Counted from the stretch's first letter, positions 1-5,424 are shown. The stretch: 6,947 nt of DNA from an uncultured Candidatus Melainabacteria bacterium (GCA_937891325.1 CALAFU010000205.1:1-6947); one strand, 5' to 3'. Notes: generated from the letters alone by a model not told the origin. A program made the numbers and translations.

Positions 1-15
1 TACTTAACATATACA

Positions 16-37
16 ATTCTGAACTTGTTTCAGAATC
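16..37. repeat. 22-bp palindromic dispersed repeat, copy 1
   Basis: This is an inverted repeat with 8-bp perfect arms, ATTCTGAA (16-23) and TTCAGAAT (29-36), around the loop CTTGT, followed by C. The same 22 bases recur exactly at 1821-1842. It lies 4 bases past the stop codon of the membrane-protein gene that ends at 41. On the plus strand the hairpin is followed by a short T run (38-42), so it could act as a weak terminator for plus-strand transcription entering from the left. On the minus strand no T run follows, so it is a poor terminator for the adjacent gene. Confidence 0.75.
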
Positions 38-40
38 TTT

Positions 41-1210
41 TTATTTAGTAGGTTTATAAAATTGATAAGCCTTCATTGAAGCTGATAAATATTCTTTAAA
101 ACTTCCGTTTTCTTGAACTTTTTTATCCATAACAAACTCGCCTAAAAGTTCTTTTGTTTCTTGACTGTATATTTTTGTTCTAGGTAATTCGGTTGTTTTG
201 GAATATTTAGAAGATTGTTTTTCAGCCTTGTTTCTTTCTGTTGAAGCCATTGAAGCTGCCATATCTAAGATATCTTTTTTGTCGTTAAATGAATAACCTC
301 TCCAATCATTTGAAAGCACATAATATTTGTTCTCATTTTGTGTAATTTCGTGACCTTCAAAATAAATTGAACCAAGAGAATTCATTGCCGTTTCTAATTT
401 TTCAATAGTTTTATCAAGTTTTTGAGTGTTGCCGTCACTTGAGGTTATGTAAAATACAGTACCCATAACAAGTGTCATTGTAAGTGCAAAAATTATTGCT
501 GGAATAACAACGACATTTAAAATAACAAAAATTATGCCTTGTTTTTCTTGAGATTTGTTGAATTGTTCTAAATTATCCCAATCTCTGTTTTTGCCTGCCC
601 ATTCGTTACCTTTAATACCGCAATAAATAGCAAACAAAAGCCCCCAAGGTGTGCACCATAAAAGTAACATCCATAATGTTTTGTAAGATTTATTTACTAG
701 TCCCCAAATCCAAGTGCCAAAAAGTGCACCCCAATTAAATTCTTTTTTATAGTCGTAAGGCATTTCGCTAGTGATTTTACCTTTTTTTAGTAAAACCCAA
801 AATGCAACGATTGTTCCAACAAGGTAAATCAATAAGGCTAAAATACTTGGAAATACGTAACCAAAAGCAAGAAGTACAAAAATTGCAGAAATTCCATAAT
901 TCATATATTTGTTTTCTTTGCCGTTTATGTCGTTTAAACGTCTTATAACGTTTGAAACAATTACGTAAGAAACGATTATACTACCGATTAAGCCCCAAAT
1001 TCTTACGCCTATTGGTGCTTGCATAAAAAAACTTGTGAAATTAAATAGACTACTAAAATTATCAGCGCCTGTTAAATAATAGCCTGTTAGCGGAGTTGTA
1101 AATAGGATTGAAATCATATTTAGTAAAACTAAATTCAAAAAGTAATTATATCTTCCTATAAATCCGTCAAAGCTAACAAAGGCATTATTCTCTCTCATTT
1201 CTTCCGTCAT
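41..1210 (-). CDS. DUF805-like multi-pass membrane protein with exported C-terminal domain
   Basis: A 389-residue integral membrane protein of unknown function. The N-terminal part looks like a DUF805 domain: it opens with a SFDGFIGRYNYF block (13-24), has hydrophobic segments near 24-41, 68-87, 103-122 and 124-141, and carries the characteristic IRRLNDI motif at 89-95. A second membrane module follows at about 158-211 (FNWGALFGTWIWGL, then KGNEWA), resembling aromatic-rich membrane domains often found with DUF805 or DUF2628 proteins. A last hydrophobic helix spans about 226-255. The remaining 130 or so polar residues carry no motif I recognise; topology suggests they may lie outside the inner membrane. 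The start is set by an AAGGAG at 1216-1221, six bases from the ATG and overlapping the end of the upstream gene. It is the second gene of a two-gene operon, with a gap of 12 bases. Function is not known; DUF805 itself is uncharacterised. Confidence 0.85.
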   Translation of the reverse strand: MTEEMRENNAFVSFDGFIGRYNYFLNLVLLNMISILFTTPLTGYYLTGADNFSSLFNFTSFFMQAPIGVRIWGLIGSIIVSYVIVSNVIRRLNDINGKENKYMNYGISAIFVLLAFGYVFPSILALLIYLVGTIVAFWVLLKKGKITSEMPYDYKKEFNWGALFGTWIWGLVNKSYKTLWMLLLWCTPWGLLFAIYCGIKGNEWAGKNRDWDNLEQFNKSQEKQGIIFVILNVVVIPAIIFALTMTLVMGTVFYITSSDGNTQKLDKTIEKLETAMNSLGSIYFEGHEITQNENKYYVLSNDWRGYSFNDKKDILDMAASMASTERNKAEKQSSKYSKTTELPRTKIYSQETKELLGEFVMDKKVQENGSFKEYLSASMKAYQFYKPTK

Positions 1211-1222
1211 ACTTTCTCCTTT

Positions 1223-1798
1223 TTATTTAACCACTTCTTGAGTAATAAACTCAGGTGCTGGAATATCTGCCAAATCATCTTGTTTATATTTCATAAATAA
1301 CACTGCAATTAATAACACGATCATTAAAACAACAAAGAAAGGATTTTCCTTGTCGTGTTCAGGTGGTAAATCTTTTGTATTGCGTATTTCGATGTATTTG
1401 AAATAAAATTCTTTAGCATTTTCAATATTGTTTACGATATATTTTTTTAGAGATTTTGTTCTAATTGAAATTACTCCATAAATGTTAGTATCAATAGCTC
1501 TAACTTTTATTATATCCTCATAAGGAAATTCAAAAATCTTGTTTCTTCTTTTTAATACTATTTTTTCATTTGTTAGATAAATTTCGTCATTTTTATATGA
1601 TTGGTGAACTTTAAGTCCAATAATAATTGCAGTGATTAATAGTAAATAACTTGCAATGCGAATTAATAAATCCCACATTGTTACTATCTCAAACAAAAAA
1701 GTAAGTATGGATATTAAACCTAAAAGTACAGCGCATAGCAAAAGTAATATGTATTTTTTCTTACTCTTTATGCCTTTTAGTAAAATTTGTTCTTCCAT
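1223..1798 (-). CDS. Small membrane protein with bacterial PH-like domain
   Basis: A 191-residue protein with two hydrophobic helices near the N-terminus (about 16-36 and 44-62), a soluble segment (about 70-140) and a third helix (about 154-169), ending in a short charged tail. The soluble segment runs YLTNEKIVLKRRN, then FPYEDIIKVRA, then a beta-rich stretch, then a helix-like NAKEFYFKYIEIRN. That is the layout of bacterial PH (bPH/DUF304-type) domains, where a 'hydrophobic-T-xx-R/K-hydrophobic' strand is followed by 'I-x-hydrophobic-xx-I'. Homology at this level is inferred from pattern only. A good ribosome binding site (AAGGAG at 1807-1812, eight bases from the ATG) supports the start. 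It is transcribed just before the DUF805-like gene and presumably works with it in the cell envelope. No clear promoter was found upstream; readthrough from the acetyltransferase gene across the repeat element is possible. Confidence 0.8.
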   Translation of the reverse strand: MEEQILLKGIKSKKKYILLLLCAVLLGLISILTFLFEIVTMWDLLIRIASYLLLITAIIIGLKVHQSYKNDEIYLTNEKIVLKRRNKIFEFPYEDIIKVRAIDTNIYGVISIRTKSLKKYIVNNIENAKEFYFKYIEIRNTKDLPPEHDKENPFFVVLMIVLLIAVLFMKYKQDDLADIPAPEFITQEVVK

Positions 1799-1817
1799 TT
1801 GAAATTCTCCTTATTCT

Positions 1818-1893
1818 GTCATTCTGAACTTGTTTCAGAATCGCATTATCTCGCCGGAAAAACTTTGCAACCTTGAAATAAATTCTGTGTGAC
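1818..1893. repeat. Composite palindromic repeat element, copy 2 of the 22-bp repeat
   Basis: The element begins GTCA and ends TGAC (1890-1893). Its left part contains the exact 22-bp palindrome also present at 16-37 (hairpin arms 1821-1828 and 1834-1841). Its right end (about 1872-1893), read on the other strand, matches the left end at roughly 15 of 20 positions, so the whole unit is a degenerate long inverted repeat with internal hairpins. It fills most of the 102-base gap between the acetyltransferase and the PH-like protein gene. On the minus strand it can be read as a short open frame containing LKQVQND, a peptide often produced when such intergenic palindromes are translated by mistake. 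It is probably a non-autonomous palindromic repeat family member (MITE- or RPE-like); no transposase is nearby. Confidence 0.7.
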
Positions 1894-1900
1894 TCATTTA

Positions 1901-2380
1901 TTAATTTTGATAAGCCAAACGTTCTGAACCGTCGGGTTTCTTGATTATACCACAATATTTAAATCCATTCTTCAAAATTGTTTTTTGCATTGGAATATTG
2001 TTTTTGTGAGTATCAATTTTGATGTTGTGATGTTTGTTTATGCACCATTGAATACATTTTGAAGCTAATCCTTTTTTGTGTTCTGCAACTGCAATACGGT
2101 GAATTACTCCATAAGGTTCGTCATTCAACCATTTGCCGTCATAGATTTTGTCATAAGTTGGCTCATTCCCAACAAAGAAACAAAATACAGCAACAATTTT
2201 ATTTTCATCAATGCAGACATAAAGTTGCTCGTTTTTAACGTCTTCTTTCAATAACTCTTTTTGAGGATAATCATCCACCCATTGACCAGCATTTCCACAA
2301 CTGTCCATAAAAGATTTTGCTAGGTTATAAATCTCTTTTATTTTATCGACTTCTTCAACTTTTGCTAATCTGATTTCCAT
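1901..2380 (-). CDS. GNAT-family N-acetyltransferase
   Basis: A 159-residue protein, typical length for a single GNAT domain, which transfers acetyl from acetyl-CoA to an amine. It shows the GNAT layout: an N-terminal strand-helix (MEIRLAKVEEVDKIKEIY), a central beta hairpin (YVCIDENKIVAVFCF, 54-68), and motif A at about 92-108 with VIHRIAVAEHKKGLAS. In motif A the acetyl-CoA loop reads HKKGLA (101-106), where the usual first residue is Q or R. Then comes IDTHKNNIPMQKTILKNGFKYCG (122-144), the motif-B helix and final strand seen in this superfamily. The substrate cannot be told. An in-frame TAA lies 12 bases upstream of the ATG and no usable start codon lies between, so the start is firm. No Shine-Dalgarno is present; a promoter sits directly before the ATG. 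The gene stands alone between a terminator and a repeat element. Confidence 0.9.
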   Translation of the reverse strand: MEIRLAKVEEVDKIKEIYNLAKSFMDSCGNAGQWVDDYPQKELLKEDVKNEQLYVCIDENKIVAVFCFFVGNEPTYDKIYDGKWLNDEPYGVIHRIAVAEHKKGLASKCIQWCINKHHNIKIDTHKNNIPMQKTILKNGFKYCGIIKKPDGSERLAYQN

Positions 2381-2386
2381 AAGTTT

Positions 2387-2415
2387 ATTTTAATATATGT
2401 GGTGGTGAGTGTCAA
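2387..2415 (-). promoter_or_regulatory. Near-consensus sigma70 promoter for the GNAT gene, leaderless
   Basis: On the minus strand a perfect -35 TTGACA (2415-2410) is followed by exactly 17 bases and a -10 TAAAAT (2392-2387), five of six consensus positions. The ATG begins at 2380, so initiation at the usual 6-8 bases past the -10 would fall on or within a base or two of the start codon. This agrees with the absence of any ribosome binding site. The -35 box lies immediately beyond the terminator hairpin of the preceding gene. Confidence 0.7.
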
Positions 2416-2416
2416 T

Positions 2417-2453
2417 AAAGAGGCGCCGTGGCATTTTGCCACGGCGCCTCTTT
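2417..2453 (-). terminator. GC-rich hairpin terminator after the cysteine-rich gene, bidirectional
   Basis: A perfect 17-bp stem (2417-2433 paired with 2437-2453), GC-rich except for an A/T base, has a three-base loop. It stands out sharply from the AT-rich surroundings. On the minus strand it lies 31 bases past the stop codon of the cysteine-rich protein gene, and the last stem bases plus the following bases give a CTCTTTATT tail. On the plus strand the tail is CTCTTTTT, so it can stop transcription both ways. It would insulate the GNAT promoter beside it from readthrough. I see no plus-strand gene that needs it. Confidence 0.85.
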
Positions 2454-2484
2454 TTCCGCTTGTGTTGCGGTATCATTCAGCAAA

Positions 2485-2940
2485 TTATTTGCATTTTTTG
2501 CAAGTGCAATTTGATTTTTTGAAAAGTTTGAATTTCTTGTTGCAATCGCATTTTTTATCGCAAGAGCATTTTACTTTGTGACATTTGCAATCACATTTTG
2601 CACATTCACATTTTTTGTCGTTGTGGCAACCGCATTTGCAGTTTTTGTCACAAGATTGAGTGCAAGCACATTTGCAACCTTTTTTAGCACAATCGCAATT
2701 GAAATCTTTTTTGCATTGTTTCAAGCATTTGCAATTAGTTTGGAAACATTCACATCTTTTGCGCATTTTTTTACAACCACATTTGCAGCCGTCTTTACAA
2801 GATTTGTAGCAACCACAATCGCAAGTTTTTGCGCAGTTGCATTTAGTTGGTTGTGTTGAGTTAGCAGTTTCACCAGCAAATGAAGCGTTTGCACAGAAGA
2901 AACAACCAACTAAAAACATTGTAGCTAATACTTTTTTCAT
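2485..2940 (-). CDS. Exported cysteine-rich (metallothionein-like) CxC-repeat protein
   Basis: A 151-residue precursor. Residues 1-22 form a Sec signal peptide: a KK n-region, a hydrophobic core and a SFA/GE type I cleavage site. The mature part of about 129 residues holds 35 cysteines, mostly as CxC or CxCxC separated by two to six residues rich in Lys, Asp and Asn, plus two His (106, 121). Residues 40-65 and 89-113 share the same spacing (CxCxC, xxSC, xxxCKCGC, then CEC), showing an internal duplication offset by about 49 residues. This composition fits dense binding of soft metals such as Cu, Zn or Cd, in the manner of metallothioneins, but no named family is recognised and export is unusual for such proteins. 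It could instead be a disulfide-rich structural protein. GGAGG at 2945-2949, four bases from the ATG, supports the start. It has its own promoter and a strong terminator. Confidence 0.85.
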   Translation of the reverse strand: MKKVLATMFLVGCFFCANASFAGETANSTQPTKCNCAKTCDCGCYKSCKDGCKCGCKKMRKRCECFQTNCKCLKQCKKDFNCDCAKKGCKCACTQSCDKNCKCGCHNDKKCECAKCDCKCHKVKCSCDKKCDCNKKFKLFKKSNCTCKKCK

Positions 2941-2955
2941 AAAACCTCCAATATT

Positions 2956-2967
2956 TAGTTATAACTA
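2956..2967. promoter_or_regulatory. 12-bp perfect palindrome in the leader of the cysteine-rich gene
   Basis: TAGTTATAACTA is a perfect 12-base palindrome lying 6 bases upstream of the ribosome binding site (2945-2949) and inside the predicted 5' leader. It could be a dimeric-repressor site or simply chance, since 12-base palindromes are expected about once or twice in a window this size. A second small inverted repeat, TACC-N5-GGTA (2982-2994), lies next to the predicted transcription start and is GC-rich against its background. Confidence 0.25.
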
Positions 2968-3001
2968 TTACTATTCTTTTTTACCTGTGGGGTACGCCTT
3001 T

Positions 3002-3030
3002 ATAATATAGATTTTTCGGTATTTTGTCAA
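3002..3030 (-). promoter_or_regulatory. Near-consensus sigma70 promoter for the cysteine-rich gene
   Basis: On the minus strand a perfect -35 TTGACA (3030-3025) is followed by 17 bases and a -10 TATTAT (3007-3002), five of six consensus positions. The predicted start is near 2995, giving a leader of about 55 bases that contains two small palindromes and the GGAGG ribosome binding site. The -35 begins only two bases past the stop codon of the SGNH hydrolase gene. The strength implied by this promoter suggests substantial expression of the cysteine-rich protein when not repressed. Confidence 0.75.
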
Positions 3031-3032
3031 GT

Positions 3033-3641
3033 TTAGTCTAAGTGTTTAAATATTTCGTTTGCAATCTTTTTGTGTTCTTGGGGTTCAAAGTGTAATCCGT
3101 CAATTGCAGATGTACTTGCAATTGTGTTCAAGTCTATAAAATCGCAGTTGTTTTCAAGTGCAATTTGTTCATAAATTTTTGCAAGATGTTTTGATTTTTC
3201 AACTGAACCATTATCAAAAAGGGTTGAAAATATAGGACTTTTCAGAACATTTTCTGTTAAATCTGCGGGTGAAACTAAAATAATTTTTACATTAGCCAAA
3301 GAACTTTTAACAATTTTTACAAGGTTTGAAATTCCATTTTTTATATCATCATGTGATGCATTGTATTGAAATTGTAAGTCGTTAATACCAATTGCAAGAA
3401 TTACGTAGTCAAGATTACTATTTAAAAGCTCTGGCAAAATTTTGTAACCTGTGAACATTTTTCCAGCTGGATTATCTGAAAAAGCGGTTCTGTTATTGCA
3501 ACCAGCTTCAATAATATGAAAATTATCTTTGCAAAGAGTTTGTAAAACACCTGTCCAGCGAGTGTTTTTATCATATCTTGTTCCCTTTTCTGGATTAAAT
3601 CCAAAGGTGTTGCTATCACCAAAACAAAGAATAGTTTTCAT
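3033..3641 (-). CDS. SGNH/GDSL-family hydrolase (esterase)
   Basis: A 202-residue hydrolase with the blocks of the SGNH fold. Block I is CFGDSNTFG (6-14) with nucleophile Ser10. Block II is EAGCNNRT with oxyanion Gly47. Block III is GIND (85-88) with Asn87. Block V is DGLHF (181-185), supplying Asp181 and His184. All catalytic residues are present, and length matches single-domain esterases of the arylesterase/lysophospholipase L1 type. No signal peptide is visible, so it is probably cytoplasmic. I chose the ATG at 3641-3639, which forms a TAATG overlap with the stop codon of the preceding glycosyltransferase and places GDSN at the usual distance from the N-terminus. A TTG at 3659 would add six residues but has no advantage. 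No good Shine-Dalgarno is present, which suggests translational coupling. From its place behind two glycosyltransferases it may remove an acyl or acetyl group from a sugar intermediate; that is inference. Confidence 0.88.
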   Translation of the reverse strand: MKTILCFGDSNTFGFNPEKGTRYDKNTRWTGVLQTLCKDNFHIIEAGCNNRTAFSDNPAGKMFTGYKILPELLNSNLDYVILAIGINDLQFQYNASHDDIKNGISNLVKIVKSSLANVKIILVSPADLTENVLKSPIFSTLFDNGSVEKSKHLAKIYEQIALENNCDFIDLNTIASTSAIDGLHFEPQEHKKIANEIFKHLD

Positions 3642-4498
3642 TATTTGTTGCGTTTCCAAACTAAGATGAAATCAAATAAATAATATTTAGCGTCTGATTG
3701 AGTTTCTTTTACGGTAAATACTGTTGCGCCAAATAGTTCAAGTTTAAAGGTTACGGCTTTCAATAGTTTGTTAGGAATTTTTAGACCAATTGAAGTTGCG
3801 TAGTTTAGAACTTTGATTCTAGTTGTAATTTTGTCGTGCGTTTTTTTCAAAGTAGGTTTACTTTTTACAATTGAAGTTGGATTTACAAAGTAGTAGTAAT
3901 AAATGTTTGGAACAGATACCACATTTTTACATTTGCTCATCATTTTTATTGTAAATTCGCCGTCTTCGTAATAGATACCTTCTTCAAATCTAAGGTCATC
4001 AAAAAGGTAGCGCTTATAAATTTTATTCCATACTCCAGGATTTTTAATACCTTGTGAGATGCGAAGTTTATCTTCAAGAGTTTCAGCTACTTCTACTTCT
4101 TTAATTTTTAATCTGATTTTATGTTTCTTTTCGCCTTTTCTAACGATATCACCTAAAGCAACATCGCAAGTTTTTTCAATGGCAGTGTTGTAAAGGTTTT
4201 CAAAAAAGTTTGTATCAACCCAATCATCACTATCAATAAAGCCGATATATTCTGAAGTGGCATTATCTAAACCGGTGTTTCTAGCTGCTGACAAGCCACC
4301 ATTTTTTCTTGTAATGATTTTAATTCTGTCGTCATTTTTTGCGTACTCTTCGCAAATAGCCAATGAGCCATCTGTTGAACCGTCATTCACAAGAAGAATT
4401 TCAATATCTTTTAATGTTTGGTTTATAACGCTATCAAGACATCTTCTTAAATAGCTCTCTACGTTATAAACGGGAATAATAATACTAACTTTTGCCAT
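3641..4498 (-). CDS. GT2-family glycosyltransferase (second of a tandem pair)
   Basis: A 285-residue GT-A fold glycosyltransferase transferring a sugar from a nucleotide donor to a growing glycan on the inner face of the cytoplasmic membrane. Visible motifs are the N-terminal VSIIIPVYNVE (4-14), NDGSTD (38-43), NGGLSAARN (66-74) and the metal/donor-binding DSDDW (89-93). An acceptor-side WNKIYK (157-162) and YYEDGEF (176-182) follow. These place it with the WfgS/EpsJ-like GT2 enzymes common in capsule and LPS loci; the sugar cannot be predicted. The C-terminus ends in an aromatic, basic tail (YYLFDFILVWKR, 272-283) matching that of its upstream neighbour, possibly a membrane-contact segment. 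It overlaps the neighbour by 14 bases, with a weak AAAGG site about six bases from the ATG, and its stop overlaps the start of the SGNH gene. About 61 of its first 93 residues are identical to the neighbour by hand alignment. Confidence 0.93.
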   Translation of the reverse strand: MAKVSIIIPVYNVESYLRRCLDSVINQTLKDIEILLVNDGSTDGSLAICEEYAKNDDRIKIITRKNGGLSAARNTGLDNATSEYIGFIDSDDWVDTNFFENLYNTAIEKTCDVALGDIVRKGEKKHKIRLKIKEVEVAETLEDKLRISQGIKNPGVWNKIYKRYLFDDLRFEEGIYYEDGEFTIKMMSKCKNVVSVPNIYYYYFVNPTSIVKSKPTLKKTHDKITTRIKVLNYATSIGLKIPNKLLKAVTFKLELFGATVFTVKETQSDAKYYLFDFILVWKRNK

Positions 4499-5375
4499 GA
4501 TAAGCCTTTACCTCTGGATATTTTGTAACTCTACATACAGGAATAAAACCAAACAAGTAATAACAACTTGTGTAGTTCAATTCTTTTATCTTCATTAATA
4601 ATATATTGCCTAAATAAATTCTGCGTTTTGTCACAGAACGTTGTTTTTCTGTTAATTTAATACCGTTGTCGTCAAAGAATTTTATTAAACTTTTTTGTGC
4701 ATTATAAAAATCAAGTTCTTTTTTTTCAGTTTGTCTTGTTTTTACGATAGAATTGGCATTCGCACGATAGTAGTATAAACCGTTTGGAACGAATACCATT
4801 TTGTGAGCTTGTTTTAAAACTTCTGGCAACCAAAGAACATCTTCATAATAAGAGTTTTCTTTGAAAGCATTGTTTTTTACAAGTTCGGTTTTATACAATT
4901 TATTCCATACATAACAACATTTAGGAACATTTGAATTTCTAATTTTGTCTAAAAGAGTTTCACAAACAAGTTCTTTTTCGTAATTAAATCTATATTTTTG
5001 AGAGTGTTTATGTTTTCTAACGGCTGAAGTTGCAGCAATATCACAGTCGTTTGCTGTAATTGAGTTGTATAAAACTTCATAGAAATTGTCACTAACCCAA
5101 TCATCACTATCTACAAATCCAATGTATGGAGAGCTTACAAATTGTAATGCATAATTTCTAGCTGATGATAAACCACCATTTTCTTTTGTGTAAACTTTAA
5201 TTCTGTTGTCTTTTCTTGCATATTCTTCGCAAATTGATAAGGAATTGTCTGTCGAACCGTCATTAATAATAATAATATCGATATCCTTTAGTGTTTGATT
5301 AATTAAACTTTCCAAACATTGACCAACATATTTTTCTACATTAAATACAGGTACAATAACTGATACTTTTGGCAT
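4485..5375 (-). CDS. GT2-family glycosyltransferase (first of a tandem pair)
   Basis: A 296-residue GT2 enzyme, first gene of the leftward operon. Its motifs fall at the same positions as in its downstream paralogue: VSVIVPVFNVE (4-14), NDGSTD (38-43), NGGLSSARN (66-74), DSDDW (89-93), VWNKLYK (156-162) and YYED (176-179). The acceptor half is much less alike than the N-terminal donor half, so the two probably add different sugars or linkages in the same surface glycan. The tail YYLFGFIPV (272-280) is followed by a further 16 residues that overlap the start and ribosome binding site of the next gene, implying coupled translation. A short AAAGG lies about three bases from the ATG, so initiation is probably modest. 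A promoter with an extended -10 lies upstream in the divergent region shared with the fucosyltransferase gene. Confidence 0.93.
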   Translation of the reverse strand: MPKVSVIVPVFNVEKYVGQCLESLINQTLKDIDIIIINDGSTDNSLSICEEYARKDNRIKVYTKENGGLSSARNYALQFVSSPYIGFVDSDDWVSDNFYEVLYNSITANDCDIAATSAVRKHKHSQKYRFNYEKELVCETLLDKIRNSNVPKCCYVWNKLYKTELVKNNAFKENSYYEDVLWLPEVLKQAHKMVFVPNGLYYYRANANSIVKTRQTEKKELDFYNAQKSLIKFFDDNGIKLTEKQRSVTKRRIYLGNILLMKIKELNYTSCYYLFGFIPVCRVTKYPEVKAYHGKS

Positions 5376-5424
5376 AAACCTTTTTTTCTAACCCCGTTTA
5401 TTCTTATTATGTTCCAATGAGAAA

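Noticed and set aside
1799..1900. Possible promoter (GATAAT with an upstream TTGCAA) for the membrane-protein operon
   Set aside because: The spacing between the two boxes is 14 bases, too short, and no alternative -35 fits.
1761..1955. Minus-strand open frame of 64 codons across the repeat element, containing LKQVQND
   Set aside because: It spans the palindromic repeat and overlaps both the acetyltransferase and the PH-like gene. The LKQVQND peptide is the usual mistaken translation of such repeats.
2399..2859. Two plus-strand open frames opposite the terminator and the cysteine-rich gene
   Set aside because: Their repetitive TFA/FF composition is the antisense reading of TGC-rich cysteine codons. 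The minus strand has a signal peptide, promoter, ribosome binding site and terminator.
2485..2860. TTTGCA-like short tandem repeats resembling a DNA repeat array or CRISPR
   Set aside because: The recurrent hexamers are explained by repeated Cys-Lys codons. Spacing is irregular and there are no spacers of constant length.
2902..2904. Possible lipobox LVGC at residues 10-13 of the cysteine-rich precursor
   Set aside because: The hydrophobic segment before Cys13 is very short for a lipoprotein signal, and a good type I site (SFA, residues 20-22) follows. Not excluded, but less likely.
2721..2909. Second minus-strand frame inside the cysteine-rich gene
   Set aside because: A shadow frame: it has no ribosome binding site and a composition that follows from the real frame.
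3422..3622. Minus-strand frame inside the SGNH hydrolase gene
   Set aside because: It lies wholly within a gene with complete catalytic motifs in another frame, and its sequence shows no motif.
4257..4454. Plus-strand frame opposite the GT2 glycosyltransferase
   Set aside because: Antisense shadow of the conserved NDGSTD to DSDDW coding region.
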